This document shows positions 9,314-19,086 of a stretch of DNA of 64,000 bases, piece by piece. Numbering within the stretch: the first letter of the stretch is position 1; the number at the start of each line of letters is the position of its first letter. The notes below the pieces were generated by a model. The model worked only from the letters and a program-made list of their open reading frames with translations, did no database searches and was not told where the DNA came from. The DNA lies in assembly GCF_007681555.1 (NCBI RefSeq), contig NZ_VELE01000001.1:744001-808000 (forward strand), given 5' to 3'. Both the position numbers and the translations under genes were made by a program. The DNA comes from Kocuria salsicia. GTDB lineage: Bacteria > Actinomycetota > Actinomycetes > Actinomycetales > Micrococcaceae.

Positions 9314-10150
9314 TCAGTCCCCGGTGATCCGCTCCGGGTGGGTGTAGACGTTGCACGTGCCGCGGCGGTTGAACCCCACGACCGTCACCCCCCGCTGCCG
9401 GCCGTGCTCCACCGCGAGCGCCGAGGGCGCGCTGACGGCCGAGAGCACGGGGATCCCGGCCATGGCCGCCTTGCTCACGAGCTCGAAGGAGCCCCGCGCG
9501 GAAACCTGCAGCACCGTGTCCCCCAGCGGCAGCAGCTCGCGCTGCACCGCCCAGCCGATCACCTTGTCCACCGCGTTGTGCCGCCCCACGTCCTCGCGCA
9601 CCACGAGCGGTTCGCCCCCGGCCGCGGGGAAGAGGGCCGCGGCGTGCACCCCTCCGGTTGCGTCGAAGACCCGCTGGTGCTCCCGCAGCTCGTCCGGCAG
9701 CGCCACGATCCGCGCGGCCGCCACGAGAGGGAGCGACGGGGCCACGGGGTGCGCGGAGGGTTTGAGCACGCTGTCCAGCGAGGGCGTCCCGCAGACGCCG
9801 CACGAGGAGGATGTGAAGACCTGCCGCTGCTCCCCCCGCTGCGGGCCGGGGGCATCCGGGGCGAGGCGGACGTCCACCACGTTGTAGGTGCGGTGCCCGT
9901 CCTGGTCCACGCCTGAGCGGTAGTCCATCTTCACCACGTGGGAGATCCGCGTGATGACGGCCTCGCTCAGCAGCAGCCCGGTGACGAGCTCGAAGTCGTC
10001 CCCGGGGGTGCGCATGGTCACGGTGAACTGTTCACCGTTCAGCCGGACCTCCAGGGGCTCCTCCCCCGCGAGCCGGTCCGGTCCGGCGGCGACCTCGCCG
10101 TGGGCGTCGAACGTGCGGACCCGGGCGGGCACGATGATCCGGGCAGCCAT
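9314..10150 (-). CDS. fdhD: Formate dehydrogenase accessory sulfurtransferase FdhD
   Basis: FdhD passes sulfur from a cysteine desulfurase to the molybdenum cofactor of formate dehydrogenase. It has 278 residues. The redox/persulfide motif SSSCGVCG has Cys117 and Cys120, matching the CxxC of the family. Other signatures are TGLLLSE near residue 58, REDVGRHNAVDK, and SARGSFELVSKAAMAGIP. The ATG at 10150 overlaps the stop of the mog-moaE gene (ATGA), so it is the last gene of the minus-strand Moco arm. Its presence implies a molybdenum formate dehydrogenase elsewhere in the genome. Confidence 0.95.
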   Translation of the reverse strand: MAARIIVPARVRTFDAHGEVAAGPDRLAGEEPLEVRLNGEQFTVTMRTPGDDFELVTGLLLSEAVITRISHVVKMDYRSGVDQDGHRTYNVVDVRLAPDAPGPQRGEQRQVFTSSSCGVCGTPSLDSVLKPSAHPVAPSLPLVAAARIVALPDELREHQRVFDATGGVHAAALFPAAGGEPLVVREDVGRHNAVDKVIGWAVQRELLPLGDTVLQVSARGSFELVSKAAMAGIPVLSAVSAPSALAVEHGRQRGVTVVGFNRRGTCNVYTHPERITGD

Positions 10151-11364
10151 CAGTCGTCCAGACCCACCCATGCGTGGGCGCCGTCTCGGAAGCTCTCGCG
10201 CTTCCAGATGGGAACCGACTCCTTGATCCGGTCCACCACGTCCGCGCATGCCTCGAAGGCCTCCCGACGGTGCGCGGCGGCCACGGCCACCTCCAGGGCG
10301 CTGTCCCCTACGGCGAGCGCGCCGATCCTGTGGGCGGCCCACACGCGCGTGCCGGGGTGCGCCGCGGCGGCCAGGGCGACGACGTCGCGCAGCACCTCCT
10401 GCGCCGTGGGGTGCGCCGTGTACTCCAGGCCCGTGACGCCCGTGCGCCCGCCGTCGTGGTCCCTGATCACGCCGCTGAAGCCGACCACGGCGCCGCAGGC
10501 CGGATCGGCGACGGCGCGCTGGGCCTTCTCCGCGTCGAGCGGGTCCGCCGTCAATGCCGAGAGCACGACGACGCCCGCTGCCGTTCCCTGTTCGGCGGCC
10601 GGGGTGCCGGTGGCGGCTGCGCTGGTGACGCCCGCGCTCGTCGCCGCAGGCCCGGAGGACGCGGTGCTGGGGGGCGCGGTGTTGAGGGACGCGGTGTCGA
10701 GGGAGGGGGCGCGGTCGCTGGCCGCCCCATCACCCGCCGCTTCCGAGGCCTGCCCGGCGGGGACGATCTCGTCCGCGGACTGCGCCACGCGGCGGTCCTC
10801 TCCGTGACCGTGGACGTCCTCGAGCTGGGCGCTGATGTGGTCCAGCAGCGGGTCCAGCACGGCCATGCCGTCCTTGACGCCGCCGCGCGAGCCCGGGAGG
10901 TTGACCACGAACGTCTGGCCCACCGTGCCGGCCACGCCGCGGCTCATCACGGCGGTGGGGGTCTTCTCGAGCCCCTTGCTCCACAGCGCGTGCATGATCC
11001 CCGGGGTCTCCCGCTCCACCACCCGGGCGGTCGCCTCCGGGGTGACGTCGTCCAGGTTCAAGCCCGTGCCGCCGGAGGTGATGACGAAGCGCGACGCGTC
11101 CGCGCTGGCCGAGTCCGCGGTGAGCTCGCGCAGGGTCGCGAGGACGTCGGGACCGTCCGGGAGCACCCGCACCGCGACGTCGACGCCGCGGCGTTCGAGC
11201 CACGCGGCCAGCAGCGGCCCGCAGCGGTCCTGCGCGGTCCCCGCCGCGGCGGACGTGGAGACGATGAGCACCACGGCCCGCCGCCCCTGGAGGTGGAAGT
11301 CGCCGTCCTCGTGCCGGTGGGGAGGGCGCTCGCTGCCCACGTGTGCTCGTGCCTGCTCGCTCAC
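10150..11364 (-). CDS. Fused Mog/MoaB-type adenylyltransferase and MoaE (molybdopterin synthase large subunit)
   Basis: Two Moco enzymes in one 404-residue chain. Residues about 28-180 are a MoaB/Mog-like domain with [17 protein letters not shown] and the [12 protein letters not shown] loop; this type adenylylates molybdopterin. Residues about 185-262 are a linker rich in Ala, Ser, Thr and Pro. Residues about 265-404 are MoaE, the catalytic subunit of molybdopterin synthase, with [15 protein letters not shown] and the catalytic lysines K381 and K388 in KESVPIWK. The start is GTG at 11364, overlapping the moaC stop (GTGA). The MoaD partner is encoded in the divergent arm. Fusion of non-consecutive pathway steps (MPT synthesis and adenylylation) is notable. 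Confidence 0.93.
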   Translation of the reverse strand: MSEQARAHVGSERPPHRHEDGDFHLQGRRAVVLIVSTSAAAGTAQDRCGPLLAAWLERRGVDVAVRVLPDGPDVLATLRELTADSASADASRFVITSGGTGLNLDDVTPEATARVVERETPGIMHALWSKGLEKTPTAVMSRGVAGTVGQTFVVNLPGSRGGVKDGMAVLDPLLDHISAQLEDVHGHGEDRRVAQSADEIVPAGQASEAAGDGAASDRAPSLDTASLNTAPPSTASSGPAATSAGVTSAAATGTPAAEQGTAAGVVVLSALTADPLDAEKAQRAVADPACGAVVGFSGVIRDHDGGRTGVTGLEYTAHPTAQEVLRDVVALAAAAHPGTRVWAAHRIGALAVGDSALEVAVAAAHRREAFEACADVVDRIKESVPIWKRESFRDGAHAWVGLDD

Positions 11365-11924
11365 TGCCTGCTCCAGTCGCCGCTCTTGCCGCCGGACTTG
11401 GCGAGCACCCGGGTGTCGGTGATCGTGGCCGCCTTGTCCACCGCCTTGATCATGTCGTACAGCGTCAGCGCCGCAACGCTCGCGGCGGTCAGCGCCTCCA
11501 TCTCCACACCGGTCACCCCGCGGGTCCGCACGGTCGCCTCGATGATCACGCGGTCCCCGCCCGGCGTGAGGTCCACGCTCACCCTGCTCAGCGGCAGGGG
11601 GTGGCACAGGGGCACGAGGTCCGGGGTGCGCTTCGCGGCCATGATTCCCGCGACGCGCGCCACCGCGAGGGCGTCCCCCTTGGGCAGCTCCCCGGTGCTC
11701 AGCAGGTCGACGACGTCCGGGCGGGTCACCAGCACGGCCTGCGCCGTGGCCTCCCGGGACGTCACCGCCTTGTCCGTGACGTCCACCATGTGGGCCGTGC
11801 CGTCCTCGCGGACGTGGGTCAGCCGCTGCTGCCCGCCACTCTCCTGCTCTGCCTCCGTGGGAGCCTGGTCAGTGCCGTGCTGAGGGTCGTGTCGGGGGTT
11901 GTGCTGGGGGTCGTTCTCGCTCAC
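11361..11924 (-). CDS. moaC: Cyclic pyranopterin monophosphate synthase MoaC
   Basis: MoaC converts the MoaA product 3',8-cyclo-GTP into cyclic pyranopterin monophosphate. It has 187 residues. The first 30 or so are a polar His/Gln-rich extension; the core then begins [19 protein letters not shown] and continues with the catalytic stretch [12 protein letters not shown] and [12 protein letters not shown]. The start is GTG at 11924, overlapping the moeA stop (GTGA); the stop in turn overlaps the next gene. The four minus-strand Moco genes are thus tightly coupled. Confidence 0.95.
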   Translation of the reverse strand: MSENDPQHNPRHDPQHGTDQAPTEAEQESGGQQRLTHVREDGTAHMVDVTDKAVTSREATAQAVLVTRPDVVDLLSTGELPKGDALAVARVAGIMAAKRTPDLVPLCHPLPLSRVSVDLTPGGDRVIIEATVRTRGVTGVEMEALTAASVAALTLYDMIKAVDKAATITDTRVLAKSGGKSGDWSRQ

Positions 11925-13414
11925 TCGTCGTCTCCTTCGTCCTTCTCGTCTGCTCGTCGCGTGGTGTCGTGGTCCAGCCCGGGGCTCGCGCACCGGGCGC
12001 GTGGTCTCGTCGTGTCCCCGCCAGGCTCGCACGGCTCGCCCGCACCGCCCAGCGCGAGGACGCCTCCCGCCACGGGCAGCACGGCCACCGCGGCTCCGGC
12101 GGGCAGGGGCGCTTCCCCGTGCGGGATGCGCACCAGGACGTCCGCGCGCGCGGCGGCCGTGAGCAGGTGCGAGGACGCCCCGCCCACGAGGGCGACGCGA
12201 GCCGACCCGGCGTCGTCGTGACCCATCACGCGGCCCCGCCGCAGCTGGGTGCGTGCCGGGAGGGGCTGGACTTCCTCGGTGAGCACCGCCGTGCCCCAGC
12301 GCGGTGCCTCGCAGCAGCCCCAGACCGCCGCGAGCGCGTCACGCAGCAGGACCTCGCACGAGACCCACGTGCTCACGGGATTGCCCGGCACGCACACCAC
12401 GGGAGTCCCGCGGAAGACGGCGTGGCCCTGGGGACCGCCCGGCTGCACGGCCACGTGGCCGAACCACGCGTCCTCGCCGTGTGCTTCGAGCCCCTGGCGC
12501 ACCACCTCGAAGGCCCCGGCGCTGATGCCGCCGCTCGTGACCACGAGGTCCGGGCGCAACGAGCGGACGGCCTCCTCCAAGCGCTCCACGAACAGCGCGG
12601 GGTCGTCGCTGACCCGCAGGCACGCGACGTCCTCCGCGCCCGCCTCGCGCAGCCACGCGTCCAGCAGCGGACCGTTCGCGTCGTAGAGGGTCCCCGGTTT
12701 CAGCTCGGCGCCGGCGGGGACCACCTCGTCCCCGCCGCTGAGCGCGAGCACGCGCGGACCGCGGCGCACGAGCACCGTGGCGTCCGCGACGAGCCCCAGG
12801 GCGGCGCACGCTCCGATCGCGGCCACGCCGAGCCGGGTGCCCGCGGGCAGCGCCACGGCTCCCCGGGCGACGTCGCTGCCCACCGGGCGCACGAAGGTCC
12901 CCTCGGCCGTGGTGTCCGCCAGCGCGGCCGGAACCGTGATGGTGGGGGTGTCGAACCGCGGCGGGTCCACCCTCTCCACGGGGAGCACCGCGTCCGCGCC
13001 CTCGGGAATCACGGCACCCGTCATCACCGCGGTCGCCGTGCCCGGTTCGTGGTGCACGGGCCCCGCGCCGGCGGCCCGCGTGCCGTGGACGGGCAGGGTC
13101 ACGGAGCCGCCGCCCTCGATCCCAGACCCGGCCGCGGTGCCGTTCCCGCGCGCGGTCCCAGCACCGGGCTCGGTCCCGTCCCCAGGTGCCGTCCCGCTCT
13201 CAGGCGTGGCGGCGAGGTCCGCGACCCGCACGGCGAAGCCGTCCATCTGGGAGTTCGTGTGCGGGGGCAGGTCCAGGGGCGCCAGGAGGTCCTCGGCGAG
13301 CACCCGGCCGGCCGCCTGCGCGAGCGGCAGCGCCACGGCGTCGTCGCCCGGGCCGTGCGTCCGGGCGAGCAGAGCGCGCAGGGCGCGCTGGTGGGATTCG
13401 ATGCTGCGGGCCAT
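11921..13414 (-). CDS. moeA: Molybdopterin molybdenumtransferase MoeA (copy 1)
   Basis: MoeA inserts molybdate into adenylylated molybdopterin. It has 497 residues, longer than the usual 400-410. The excess is a Gly/Thr/Pro-rich insertion at residues about 72-105 and a charged C-terminal tail. The family signatures are [34 protein letters not shown] and [13 protein letters not shown]. The start ATG at 13414 lies 6 nt after TACCCT, the leaderless arrangement, and the homologous N-terminus ([11 protein letters not shown]) begins here. It is the first gene of the minus-strand arm and divergent from moaA. Confidence 0.93.
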   Translation of the reverse strand: MARSIESHQRALRALLARTHGPGDDAVALPLAQAAGRVLAEDLLAPLDLPPHTNSQMDGFAVRVADLAATPESGTAPGDGTEPGAGTARGNGTAAGSGIEGGGSVTLPVHGTRAAGAGPVHHEPGTATAVMTGAVIPEGADAVLPVERVDPPRFDTPTITVPAALADTTAEGTFVRPVGSDVARGAVALPAGTRLGVAAIGACAALGLVADATVLVRRGPRVLALSGGDEVVPAGAELKPGTLYDANGPLLDAWLREAGAEDVACLRVSDDPALFVERLEEAVRSLRPDLVVTSGGISAGAFEVVRQGLEAHGEDAWFGHVAVQPGGPQGHAVFRGTPVVCVPGNPVSTWVSCEVLLRDALAAVWGCCEAPRWGTAVLTEEVQPLPARTQLRRGRVMGHDDAGSARVALVGGASSHLLTAAARADVLVRIPHGEAPLPAGAAVAVLPVAGGVLALGGAGEPCEPGGDTTRPRARCASPGLDHDTTRRADEKDEGDDE

Positions 13415-13420
13415 GCCTCC

Positions 13421-13426
13421 AGGGTA
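13421..13426 (-). promoter_or_regulatory. -10 box for leaderless moeA
   Basis: TACCCT on the minus strand ends 6 nt before the moeA ATG, so transcription would begin at or next to the start codon. No good -35 is visible. Confidence 0.45.
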
Positions 13427-13493
13427 GCCACCCACCGCACGGCCGCCTCCGCCCACACCGCCCGGGCCCGGCCGACCCGTTGGACAGCCCTCC

Positions 13494-13499
13494 TACACT
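13494..13499 (+). promoter_or_regulatory. -10 box for leaderless moaA
   Basis: TACACT ends 6 nt before the moaA ATG at 13506. The intervening GGGAGC could also act as a close ribosome binding site. It is back to back with the moeA promoter in a 91-bp gap. Confidence 0.45.
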
Positions 13500-13505
13500 G
13501 GGAGC

Positions 13506-14582
13506 ATGTCCGTCTTCCTCGGTAGTCCCCAGGTCCTTCCCACGCGCGGGGTGCCCACGCAGGGTCCGCTGACGGACCGCTTCGGGCGCACCGCCACGGA
13601 CCTGCGGATCTCCCTCACCGACAAGTGCAACCTGCGCTGCACGTACTGCATGCCCGCCGAGGGGATGCAGTGGCTGCCGCGGGAGTCGTTGCTCAGCGCC
13701 TCGGAGGTGGTGCGTCTCGCGGCCATCGCCGTGCGCGAGTTCGGGGTCCGCGAGATCCGCCTCACCGGTGGTGAGCCCCTCATCCGCCCGGACCTCGAGG
13801 AGCTCGTGGGCGCGCTGCACGAACGCCTGCCGGGACTGCCCATCTCCATGACCAGCAACGGCATCGGGCTGGCCGCTCGCGCGCAGGGCCTCGTGGACGC
13901 CGGGATGACCCGCGTGAACGTCTCCCTCGACACCCTGTGCGCGGAGACCTACCGGACTCTGGCGCGCCGGGGAAAGCTCACCGAGGCCCTGGCCGGTGTG
14001 GCCGGGGCGCAGCAGGCGGGGATGAGCCCCGTGAAGCTCAACGCCGTGCTGATGCGCGGCATCAACGACCACGAGGCACCCGAGCTGCTGCGCTGGGCGC
14101 TCGAGAACTCGTGCGACCTGCGGTTCATCGAGCAGATGCCCCTGGACGCGGACCACGGGTGGACGCGCACGGACATGGTGACCGCCGCCGAGATCCGGGA
14201 GCGTCTCGCCACGCAGTTCGACCTCTCCGAGGACACCGCGCCCCGCGCCGGCGCCCCGGCGGAGAAGTACCTCGTGCGGGCGCTCGGGGGCGGGCCCGTG
14301 CTGGGGACGGTGGGGATCATCGCCTCGGTCACCGAGCCGTTCTGCGAGGACTGCACCCGCACGCGCATCACCGCCGAGGGCCACGTGCGCTCGTGCCTGT
14401 TCTCCCACCACGAGACCGACCTCATGCACCTGCTGCGCGAGGGCGCGTCCGACGACGCCGTGGCCCAGCGCTGGCGCGAGGCCATGTGGGTCAAGCCGCG
14501 CGCCCACGGCATGGACCACACCGGTCTGGACTCCGGGGACTACGTGCAGCCGGACCGCAGCATGAGCGCGATCGGGGGCTGA
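13506..14582 (+). CDS. moaA: GTP 3',8-cyclase MoaA
   Basis: Radical SAM enzyme for the first step of Moco synthesis, converting GTP to 3',8-cyclo-GTP. It has 358 residues. The N-terminal [4Fe-4S] motif CNLRCTYC uses Cys41, Cys45 and Cys48; LTGGEPLIRPDL follows. The C-terminal second cluster motif is FCEDCTRTR plus a later Cys in RSCLFS. The chain ends SAIGG, the conserved Gly-Gly tail needed for GTP cyclisation. It heads the plus-strand arm with moaD and a second moeA. Confidence 0.97.
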   Translation: MSVFLGSPQVLPTRGVPTQGPLTDRFGRTATDLRISLTDKCNLRCTYCMPAEGMQWLPRESLLSASEVVRLAAIAVREFGVREIRLTGGEPLIRPDLEELVGALHERLPGLPISMTSNGIGLAARAQGLVDAGMTRVNVSLDTLCAETYRTLARRGKLTEALAGVAGAQQAGMSPVKLNAVLMRGINDHEAPELLRWALENSCDLRFIEQMPLDADHGWTRTDMVTAAEIRERLATQFDLSEDTAPRAGAPAEKYLVRALGGGPVLGTVGIIASVTEPFCEDCTRTRITAEGHVRSCLFSHHETDLMHLLREGASDDAVAQRWREAMWVKPRAHGMDHTGLDSGDYVQPDRSMSAIGG

Positions 14583-14585
14583 GCC

Positions 14586-14849
14586 GTGCTGGTCCGCTAC
14601 TTCGCCGCCGCCGCAGCCGCCGCCGGGGTTCCCGAGGAGCACGTGGCCTCGCACACCGCCGTCACCCGGGACGAGCTGCAGCAGCTGCTCGTGTCCCTGC
14701 ACCCCGTCCCGCCCGCAGGGGAGCCCGCGCTCGCGCAGGTGCTGCCGCGCTGCTCGTGGCTCGTGGACTCGGTGGCCGCCCGCGATCCCCAGGCCCCGGT
14801 CTCCCCCGGTGCCACCGTGGACGTGCTGCCACCCTTCGCGGGGGGATGA
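14586..14849 (+). CDS. moaD: Molybdopterin synthase sulfur carrier subunit MoaD
   Basis: Small ubiquitin-like sulfur carrier of molybdopterin synthase, 87 residues. It begins MLVRYFAAAAAAAGV and ends VDVLPPFAGG; the C-terminal Gly-Gly is thiocarboxylated and inserted into MoaE. The GTG start lies 3 nt after the moaA stop, so translation is likely coupled. Its MoaE partner is the C-terminal domain of the fused protein encoded on the other arm. Confidence 0.93.
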   Translation: MLVRYFAAAAAAAGVPEEHVASHTAVTRDELQQLLVSLHPVPPAGEPALAQVLPRCSWLVDSVAARDPQAPVSPGATVDVLPPFAGG

Positions 14850-14889
14850 GAACGGGCCCGCCGACAGTCCCCCGAGAAGAGAGCCCCCG

Positions 14890-16152
14890 ATGACACCTCC
14901 GCCGAATCCCCCGTGGGCGCAGGAGCTCCACACCCTGCACCACGCCTCCCGGGAGGCCGCCACGGCCCACGCGCACCGCACGGGGGCGGCCCTTGCCACG
15001 TCCCGTGGTGAGGCGGTCTGCCGGGACCTTCCGCTCGACCAGGCCCCGGGGCGGGTCCTCGCCCGCGACGTCCAGGCCGTGTGCGCCGTGCCGCACTACG
15101 CCTCCAGCGCGATGGACGGCTACGCCGTGAACGGCGAGGGCCCCTGGCGCCTGGTCGGGGACCGCGCCGCCCATGAGACGGAGGGGTCCGCACCCCTGCC
15201 GAGCGCCGCGTCCGCCGGGGCGCTGGAGCCGGGGACCGCCGTCGTCGTCGTCACCGGGGGCGTGATCCCCGAGGGCGCCACCACCGTGGTGCGCGAGGAG
15301 TACGCGCGGAGTGACGGGGAGCTCGTGGCGCTCGCCGACGACGCCCCGCGCTCCGAGCTCGCGGGCCGTCATGTGCGCCCGGCCGGAACGGAGTGCGCGG
15401 AGGGCGAGACGATCCTCACCGCGGGCACCGTGCTCTCCCCCGCGCACGCCGCCTTCGCCGCGGTGGCCGGGCTGGACGCTCTGCCCCTGCGCGGCGCTCC
15501 GCGCGTGGCCCTGCTGCTCACCGGCTCCGAGGTCCTGAGTCACGGCGTTCCCGGCCCGGGCCGCGTGCGGGACGCCTTCAGCATGTCCCTGCCGCACGTG
15601 GTGCGCGGCCTGGGCGGGGAGGTGGGGGAGATCCGTCGCGCGCCCGACGACGCCGCGGCCCTCGAGACGGCCCTGCGGGAGCTGGGCGCCGAGCACGACC
15701 TCGTGGTCACCACGGGCGGCACCTCGCGATCGCGGGCCGATCTGGTCCGGCCGCTCCTCGAACGGCGCACGCGGCTGCTCGTGGACCAGCTCGACATGCA
15801 GCCCGGTCACCCGACCCTGCTCGCGGCCGCGGAGCGCGCGGCGGTGCTCGCGCTGCCCGGCAATCCCCTGGGGGCGGTCGTAGCGATGACGGCGCTCGGC
15901 GGCGCGTTCACGGCCGGTTTCCTCGGCCGCGCACCCGCGGCGGGCGTGCCGGTCACCGCCGGGGCAGACATCACCGGCGGCCGCGCGGAGCGGCTCGTGC
16001 CCGCGCGTGCGGAGGACGGCGGCTGGCTGCCGTGCCGGTCCGTGGGCTCCAACATGCTGCGCGGCCTCAGCGCCGCTGACGGGCTGCTGTGCGTGCCGCG
16101 CGGCGGACTGTCTGCGGGTGGCACGACGACGGCGCTGCCGCTGCCCTGGTGA
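14890..16152 (+). CDS. MoeA-family molybdopterin molybdenumtransferase (copy 2)
   Basis: Second MoeA-like protein, 420 residues. It has the signatures SSAMDGYAVNGEGPW, VTGGVIPEGATTV, TTGGTSRSRADL and LALPGNPLGAVVAM. The motif GGTSRSRADLV differs from the usual GG(V/I)S(V/M)G. The N-terminal 60 residues contain an unusual Ala/His-rich stretch before the MoeA core. The start ATG at 14890 has AGAAGAGAG upstream. Two divergent MoeA copies in one cluster suggest specialisation, for example one for a specific cofactor form, but the sequence does not show which. Confidence 0.9.
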   Translation: MTPPPNPPWAQELHTLHHASREAATAHAHRTGAALATSRGEAVCRDLPLDQAPGRVLARDVQAVCAVPHYASSAMDGYAVNGEGPWRLVGDRAAHETEGSAPLPSAASAGALEPGTAVVVVTGGVIPEGATTVVREEYARSDGELVALADDAPRSELAGRHVRPAGTECAEGETILTAGTVLSPAHAAFAAVAGLDALPLRGAPRVALLLTGSEVLSHGVPGPGRVRDAFSMSLPHVVRGLGGEVGEIRRAPDDAAALETALRELGAEHDLVVTTGGTSRSRADLVRPLLERRTRLLVDQLDMQPGHPTLLAAAERAAVLALPGNPLGAVVAMTALGGAFTAGFLGRAPAAGVPVTAGADITGGRAERLVPARAEDGGWLPCRSVGSNMLRGLSAADGLLCVPRGGLSAGGTTTALPLPW

Positions 16153-16374
16153 GTGCCGCGCCCGAGGCGGTGCCTGGGCAGGCACGGCCTCGACGACTGC
16201 CACCCGGTGAGTGCTGGCCGGGCCGGGGCTGCTCGGATGGGGGCTACTCGGGCGGGGACTGCTCCGGTGGGTGCCGTCTCGGCGAGTGCTGACCGGTGGG
16301 TGCGACCTGGGCCGCACTGCCCTGACGAGGCACGGCCCGGTGAGGCTGCGGCGTCGTGACCCTCAGCGCGCCGG
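16153..16374. other. Intergenic region without a gene
   Basis: About 220 bp between two converging genes. It holds degenerate GGTGAGTGC/GGTGGGTGC-like repeats (for example near 16149, 16206 and 16300) but no supported gene, and no convincing terminator hairpin. Confidence 0.5.
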
Positions 16375-17541
16375 TCAGACGATGCTGAAGTCCTGCTCCC
16401 AGATGGCCGACTGGCCGGCGTCGCGGAAGCCGAGACGGGCGTTGACCCAGTTCATGCGGTCGTTGCCGCTGTGGGTCCACGAGTAGACCGTGCTGACCTC
16501 CGGGGCCACCACCGCCAGCTGCTCGAGGTTCGCGAGCTTGAGACGCATGCCCAGCCGGTGGCCGCGGTGCTCGCGCACCACCAGCGTCTCGTCCTGCAGG
16601 GCGAGGGCGGGCTGGTGCTGGGCCAGGATCAGCTCGGTCATGCCCACGAGCTCACCCGTGCGCACGTCCTCCACGACCGCCATGAGGGAGCGGTCGCCGT
16701 CCTCCTGGCGCAGCTGCTCGGTGCGGCGCACCCGCTGCCCGTCCCACGGATCGGGATCGGTCACCAGGGGGCGCACGAACGAGTCGGTGGGGATCTTCGC
16801 GTGCAGCCGGGCAAGCGGCTCCAGCAGCTTCTCCGGGGCCTCCCCCACCCACGTGTGCATGCGGTAGTGGTCCGCGAAGGGGGTGTCCGCCAGGGAGTCG
16901 TGCAGCCGGTCCAGCCGGTCCCCAGCCAGTGGGACGGGCAGCAGGGCGAAGCTGCTCACGGTACGCAGCTCGTAGCCGGCGTGCTGGGCGAAGCGGGTCT
17001 GGCGGTGGCTCGCCGGCAGCCGGCCGGAACCGTCCGCGGCCTCAAGCCACTGCACGGGCCCGGCGGTCTCCACACCGCCGTCCGTGGTGCCGTCCACGCT
17101 GCCGTCCCCTGGGCCCTGGGGATCCCGCGCCTCGGAGGCAGGGTGCTCCGTCACGAGGCGCAGGAAACGGCGGGATTCACCGTGCGCCAGCTGCTCGGCA
17201 GCACCGAGCAGGCCCCGGCCGATGCCCTCCGAGGTCTCCTCAGGGTCCACGTGGACCACGATCTGGGCCATGTCCGTGTCCTCGAGCAGCGGCATGCGCA
17301 CCTCTGCACGGCCCACCAGGCGGTCGCCCAGGTACGCGCACAGGATGTTGACCCGCTCGTAGGGATCCTTGAGGTCGCGGAAGATGTCCTGCGCGTCGTT
17401 GCTCAGCTGGCTGGTCCCCCAGACGTGCTCTCGGCACGACTGCACCAGGGAGGCGAGGCCGCCGAGGGTGTGCCTGGCGTCGTCGTCGAAGGCATCGGGG
17501 ATGCGCAGCAGCTCGATGCGTACGGGTGACGGGTGCGTCAC
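16375..17541 (-). CDS. Tandem GNAT-family N-acetyltransferase
   Basis: A 388-residue protein with two GNAT-like halves. The first half has GIGRGLLGAAEQLAH near residue 120. The second is better conserved, with REHRGHRLGMRLKLANL as the acetyl-CoA loop and a C-terminal VNARLGFRDAG typical of GNATs. The substrate is unknown. The start is GTG at 17541, with GAAGGAG 4-6 nt upstream. Residues about 150-170 are a Gly/Asp/Thr-rich insertion. It stands alone between the converging second moeA and rplA, so context gives no role. Confidence 0.82.
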   Translation of the reverse strand: MTHPSPVRIELLRIPDAFDDDARHTLGGLASLVQSCREHVWGTSQLSNDAQDIFRDLKDPYERVNILCAYLGDRLVGRAEVRMPLLEDTDMAQIVVHVDPEETSEGIGRGLLGAAEQLAHGESRRFLRLVTEHPASEARDPQGPGDGSVDGTTDGGVETAGPVQWLEAADGSGRLPASHRQTRFAQHAGYELRTVSSFALLPVPLAGDRLDRLHDSLADTPFADHYRMHTWVGEAPEKLLEPLARLHAKIPTDSFVRPLVTDPDPWDGQRVRRTEQLRQEDGDRSLMAVVEDVRTGELVGMTELILAQHQPALALQDETLVVREHRGHRLGMRLKLANLEQLAVVAPEVSTVYSWTHSGNDRMNWVNARLGFRDAGQSAIWEQDFSIV

Positions 17542-17761
17542 AGTGCTCTCCTTCACTGCCGTTCTCGAGCCCGAACGGCACCGCGGCAACGGATCTGCAC
17601 GGACTCCGGCCTCAAGTACATCACGATTGCCCGGGCATCCCCGGGTGCCGGGCGGGATCGCCAGGGGGCGCCCAGGTGCCCGGGACGACACTCGGCGCGG
17701 CTCCCGGACATGGAAACAGGGCCCGACCTGGGACGGCACGGGCCCTGCTGCCACGATCGGA

Positions 17762-17792
17762 AGGGGTGGGCGCCGATTGGGCGCCCACCCCT
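17762..17792 (-). terminator. Terminator after rplA
   Basis: AGGGGTGGGCGCC pairs with GGCGCCCACCCCT around a 5-nt loop, directly after the rplA stop; a short TTCC follows on the minus strand. It ends the rplKA transcript. Confidence 0.8.
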
Positions 17793-17799
17793 CACCGGA

Positions 17800-18510
17800 T
17801 CACGCCTGGGGGATCACCTCGGTGGCGTTCGGGTCCACGGGCACGCCCGGACCGAACGTGGTGGCCACGGTGGCCTTGGTGATGTAGCGGCCCTTGGAGG
17901 CGGAGGGCTTCAGACGAAACACCTCCTCCAGGGCGGCCGCGTAGTTCTCGGCGAGCTTCTGCGCGTCGAACGACGCCTTGCCGATGATGAAGTGCAGGTT
18001 CGAGTGCTTGTCGACGCGGAAGTCGATCTTGCCGCCCTTGATGTCGTTGACGGCCTTCGTGACGTCCATGGTCACGGTGCCCGTCTTCGGGTTCGGCATC
18101 AGATTGCGGGGACCCAGGATCTTGCCCAGGCGACCAACCTTGCCCATCATGTCCGGGGTGGCCACGGCGGCGTCGAAGTCCGTCCAGCCGCCCTGGATCT
18201 TGGCGATGAGGTCGTCGGAGCCCACGAAGTCCGCACCGGCCGCCTCGGCCGCAGCGGCCTTGTCGCCCGTGGCGAAGACGACCACGCGGGCAGTCTTGCC
18301 AGTGCCGTTGGGCAGGTTCACCGTGCCGCGGACCATCTGGTCCGCCTTGCGGGGATCCACGCCCAGGCGCATGGCCACCTCGACGGTGGGGTCCGACTTG
18401 CTGCCTTCGGCCAGTTCCTTGGCCAGGGCGACCGCCTCGGCGGGGGCGTAGAACTTGCCCGCCTCGATCTTCTCGGCAGCTGCCCGGTATGCCTTGCTGC
18501 GCTTTGCCAT
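17800..18510 (-). CDS. rplA: 50S ribosomal protein L1
   Basis: L1 of the ribosomal L1 stalk; in many bacteria it also represses its own operon. It has 236 residues and begins [20 protein letters not shown]; the signature [20 protein letters not shown] is near residue 80, and [16 protein letters not shown] near residue 125. The start ATG at 18510 has a purine-rich AAGGAGAAG upstream. It follows rplK by 87 bp, in the usual order. Confidence 0.98.
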   Translation of the reverse strand: MAKRSKAYRAAAEKIEAGKFYAPAEAVALAKELAEGSKSDPTVEVAMRLGVDPRKADQMVRGTVNLPNGTGKTARVVVFATGDKAAAAEAAGADFVGSDDLIAKIQGGWTDFDAAVATPDMMGKVGRLGKILGPRNLMPNPKTGTVTMDVTKAVNDIKGGKIDFRVDKHSNLHFIIGKASFDAQKLAENYAAALEEVFRLKPSASKGRYITKATVATTFGPGVPVDPNATEVIPQA

Positions 18511-18597
18511 CTGCTTCTTCTCCTTGTGCAGTTGTGGTCTGCGGACCGCGCTCGGCCCTGCCACGAATGTCTACGTGCTGGTGAGTCCGGAAGGGAC

Positions 18598-19029
18598 TCA
18601 GTTGACCTCGATGCCCATGGAACGGGCGGTGCCGGCGATGATCTTCGCCGCGGCGTCGATGTCGTTGGCGTTGAGGTCTTCCTTCTTGGTCTCGGCGATC
18701 TCACGGACCTGGTCCATGGTGATCTTGCCGACCTTCGTGGTGTGCGGGACACCGGAGCCCTTGGGCACGCCGGCAGCCTTCTTGATCAGCTGGGCGGCCG
18801 GAGGGGTCTTGGTGACGAAGGTGAAGGAGCGGTCCTCGTAGACCGTGATCTCCACGGGCACGATGTTGCCGCGCTGGGATTCCGTGGCCGCGTTGTAGGC
18901 CTTGCAGAACTCCATGATGTTGACGCCGTGCTGGCCGAGCGCGGGACCCACGGGAGGAGCCGGGTTGGCGGCACCCGCCTGGATCTGCAGCTTGATGAGG
19001 CCTGCGACCTTCTTCTTCTTGGGAGCCAT
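18598..19029 (-). CDS. rplK: 50S ribosomal protein L11
   Basis: L11, which binds 23S rRNA at the GTPase-associated centre. It has 143 residues, begins [19 protein letters not shown], and has the conserved [26 protein letters not shown] lies upstream of the ATG. It sits between nusG and rplA in the classical order and is preceded by a 133-nt leader with two hairpins. Confidence 0.98.
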   Translation of the reverse strand: MAPKKKKVAGLIKLQIQAGAANPAPPVGPALGQHGVNIMEFCKAYNAATESQRGNIVPVEITVYEDRSFTFVTKTPPAAQLIKKAAGVPKGSGVPHTTKVGKITMDQVREIAETKKEDLNANDIDAAAKIIAGTARSMGIEVN

Positions 19030-19086
19030 GTGATGGTCCTCTTTCTGGCTGTGCGTACCGCCGCACAGGAGCGTACGACGGCGGGT

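Noticed and set aside
16153-16374. Degenerate GGTGAGTGC-like repeats as a CRISPR-like array
   Set aside because: Repeats are too short and irregular, with no spacers and no cas genes nearby.
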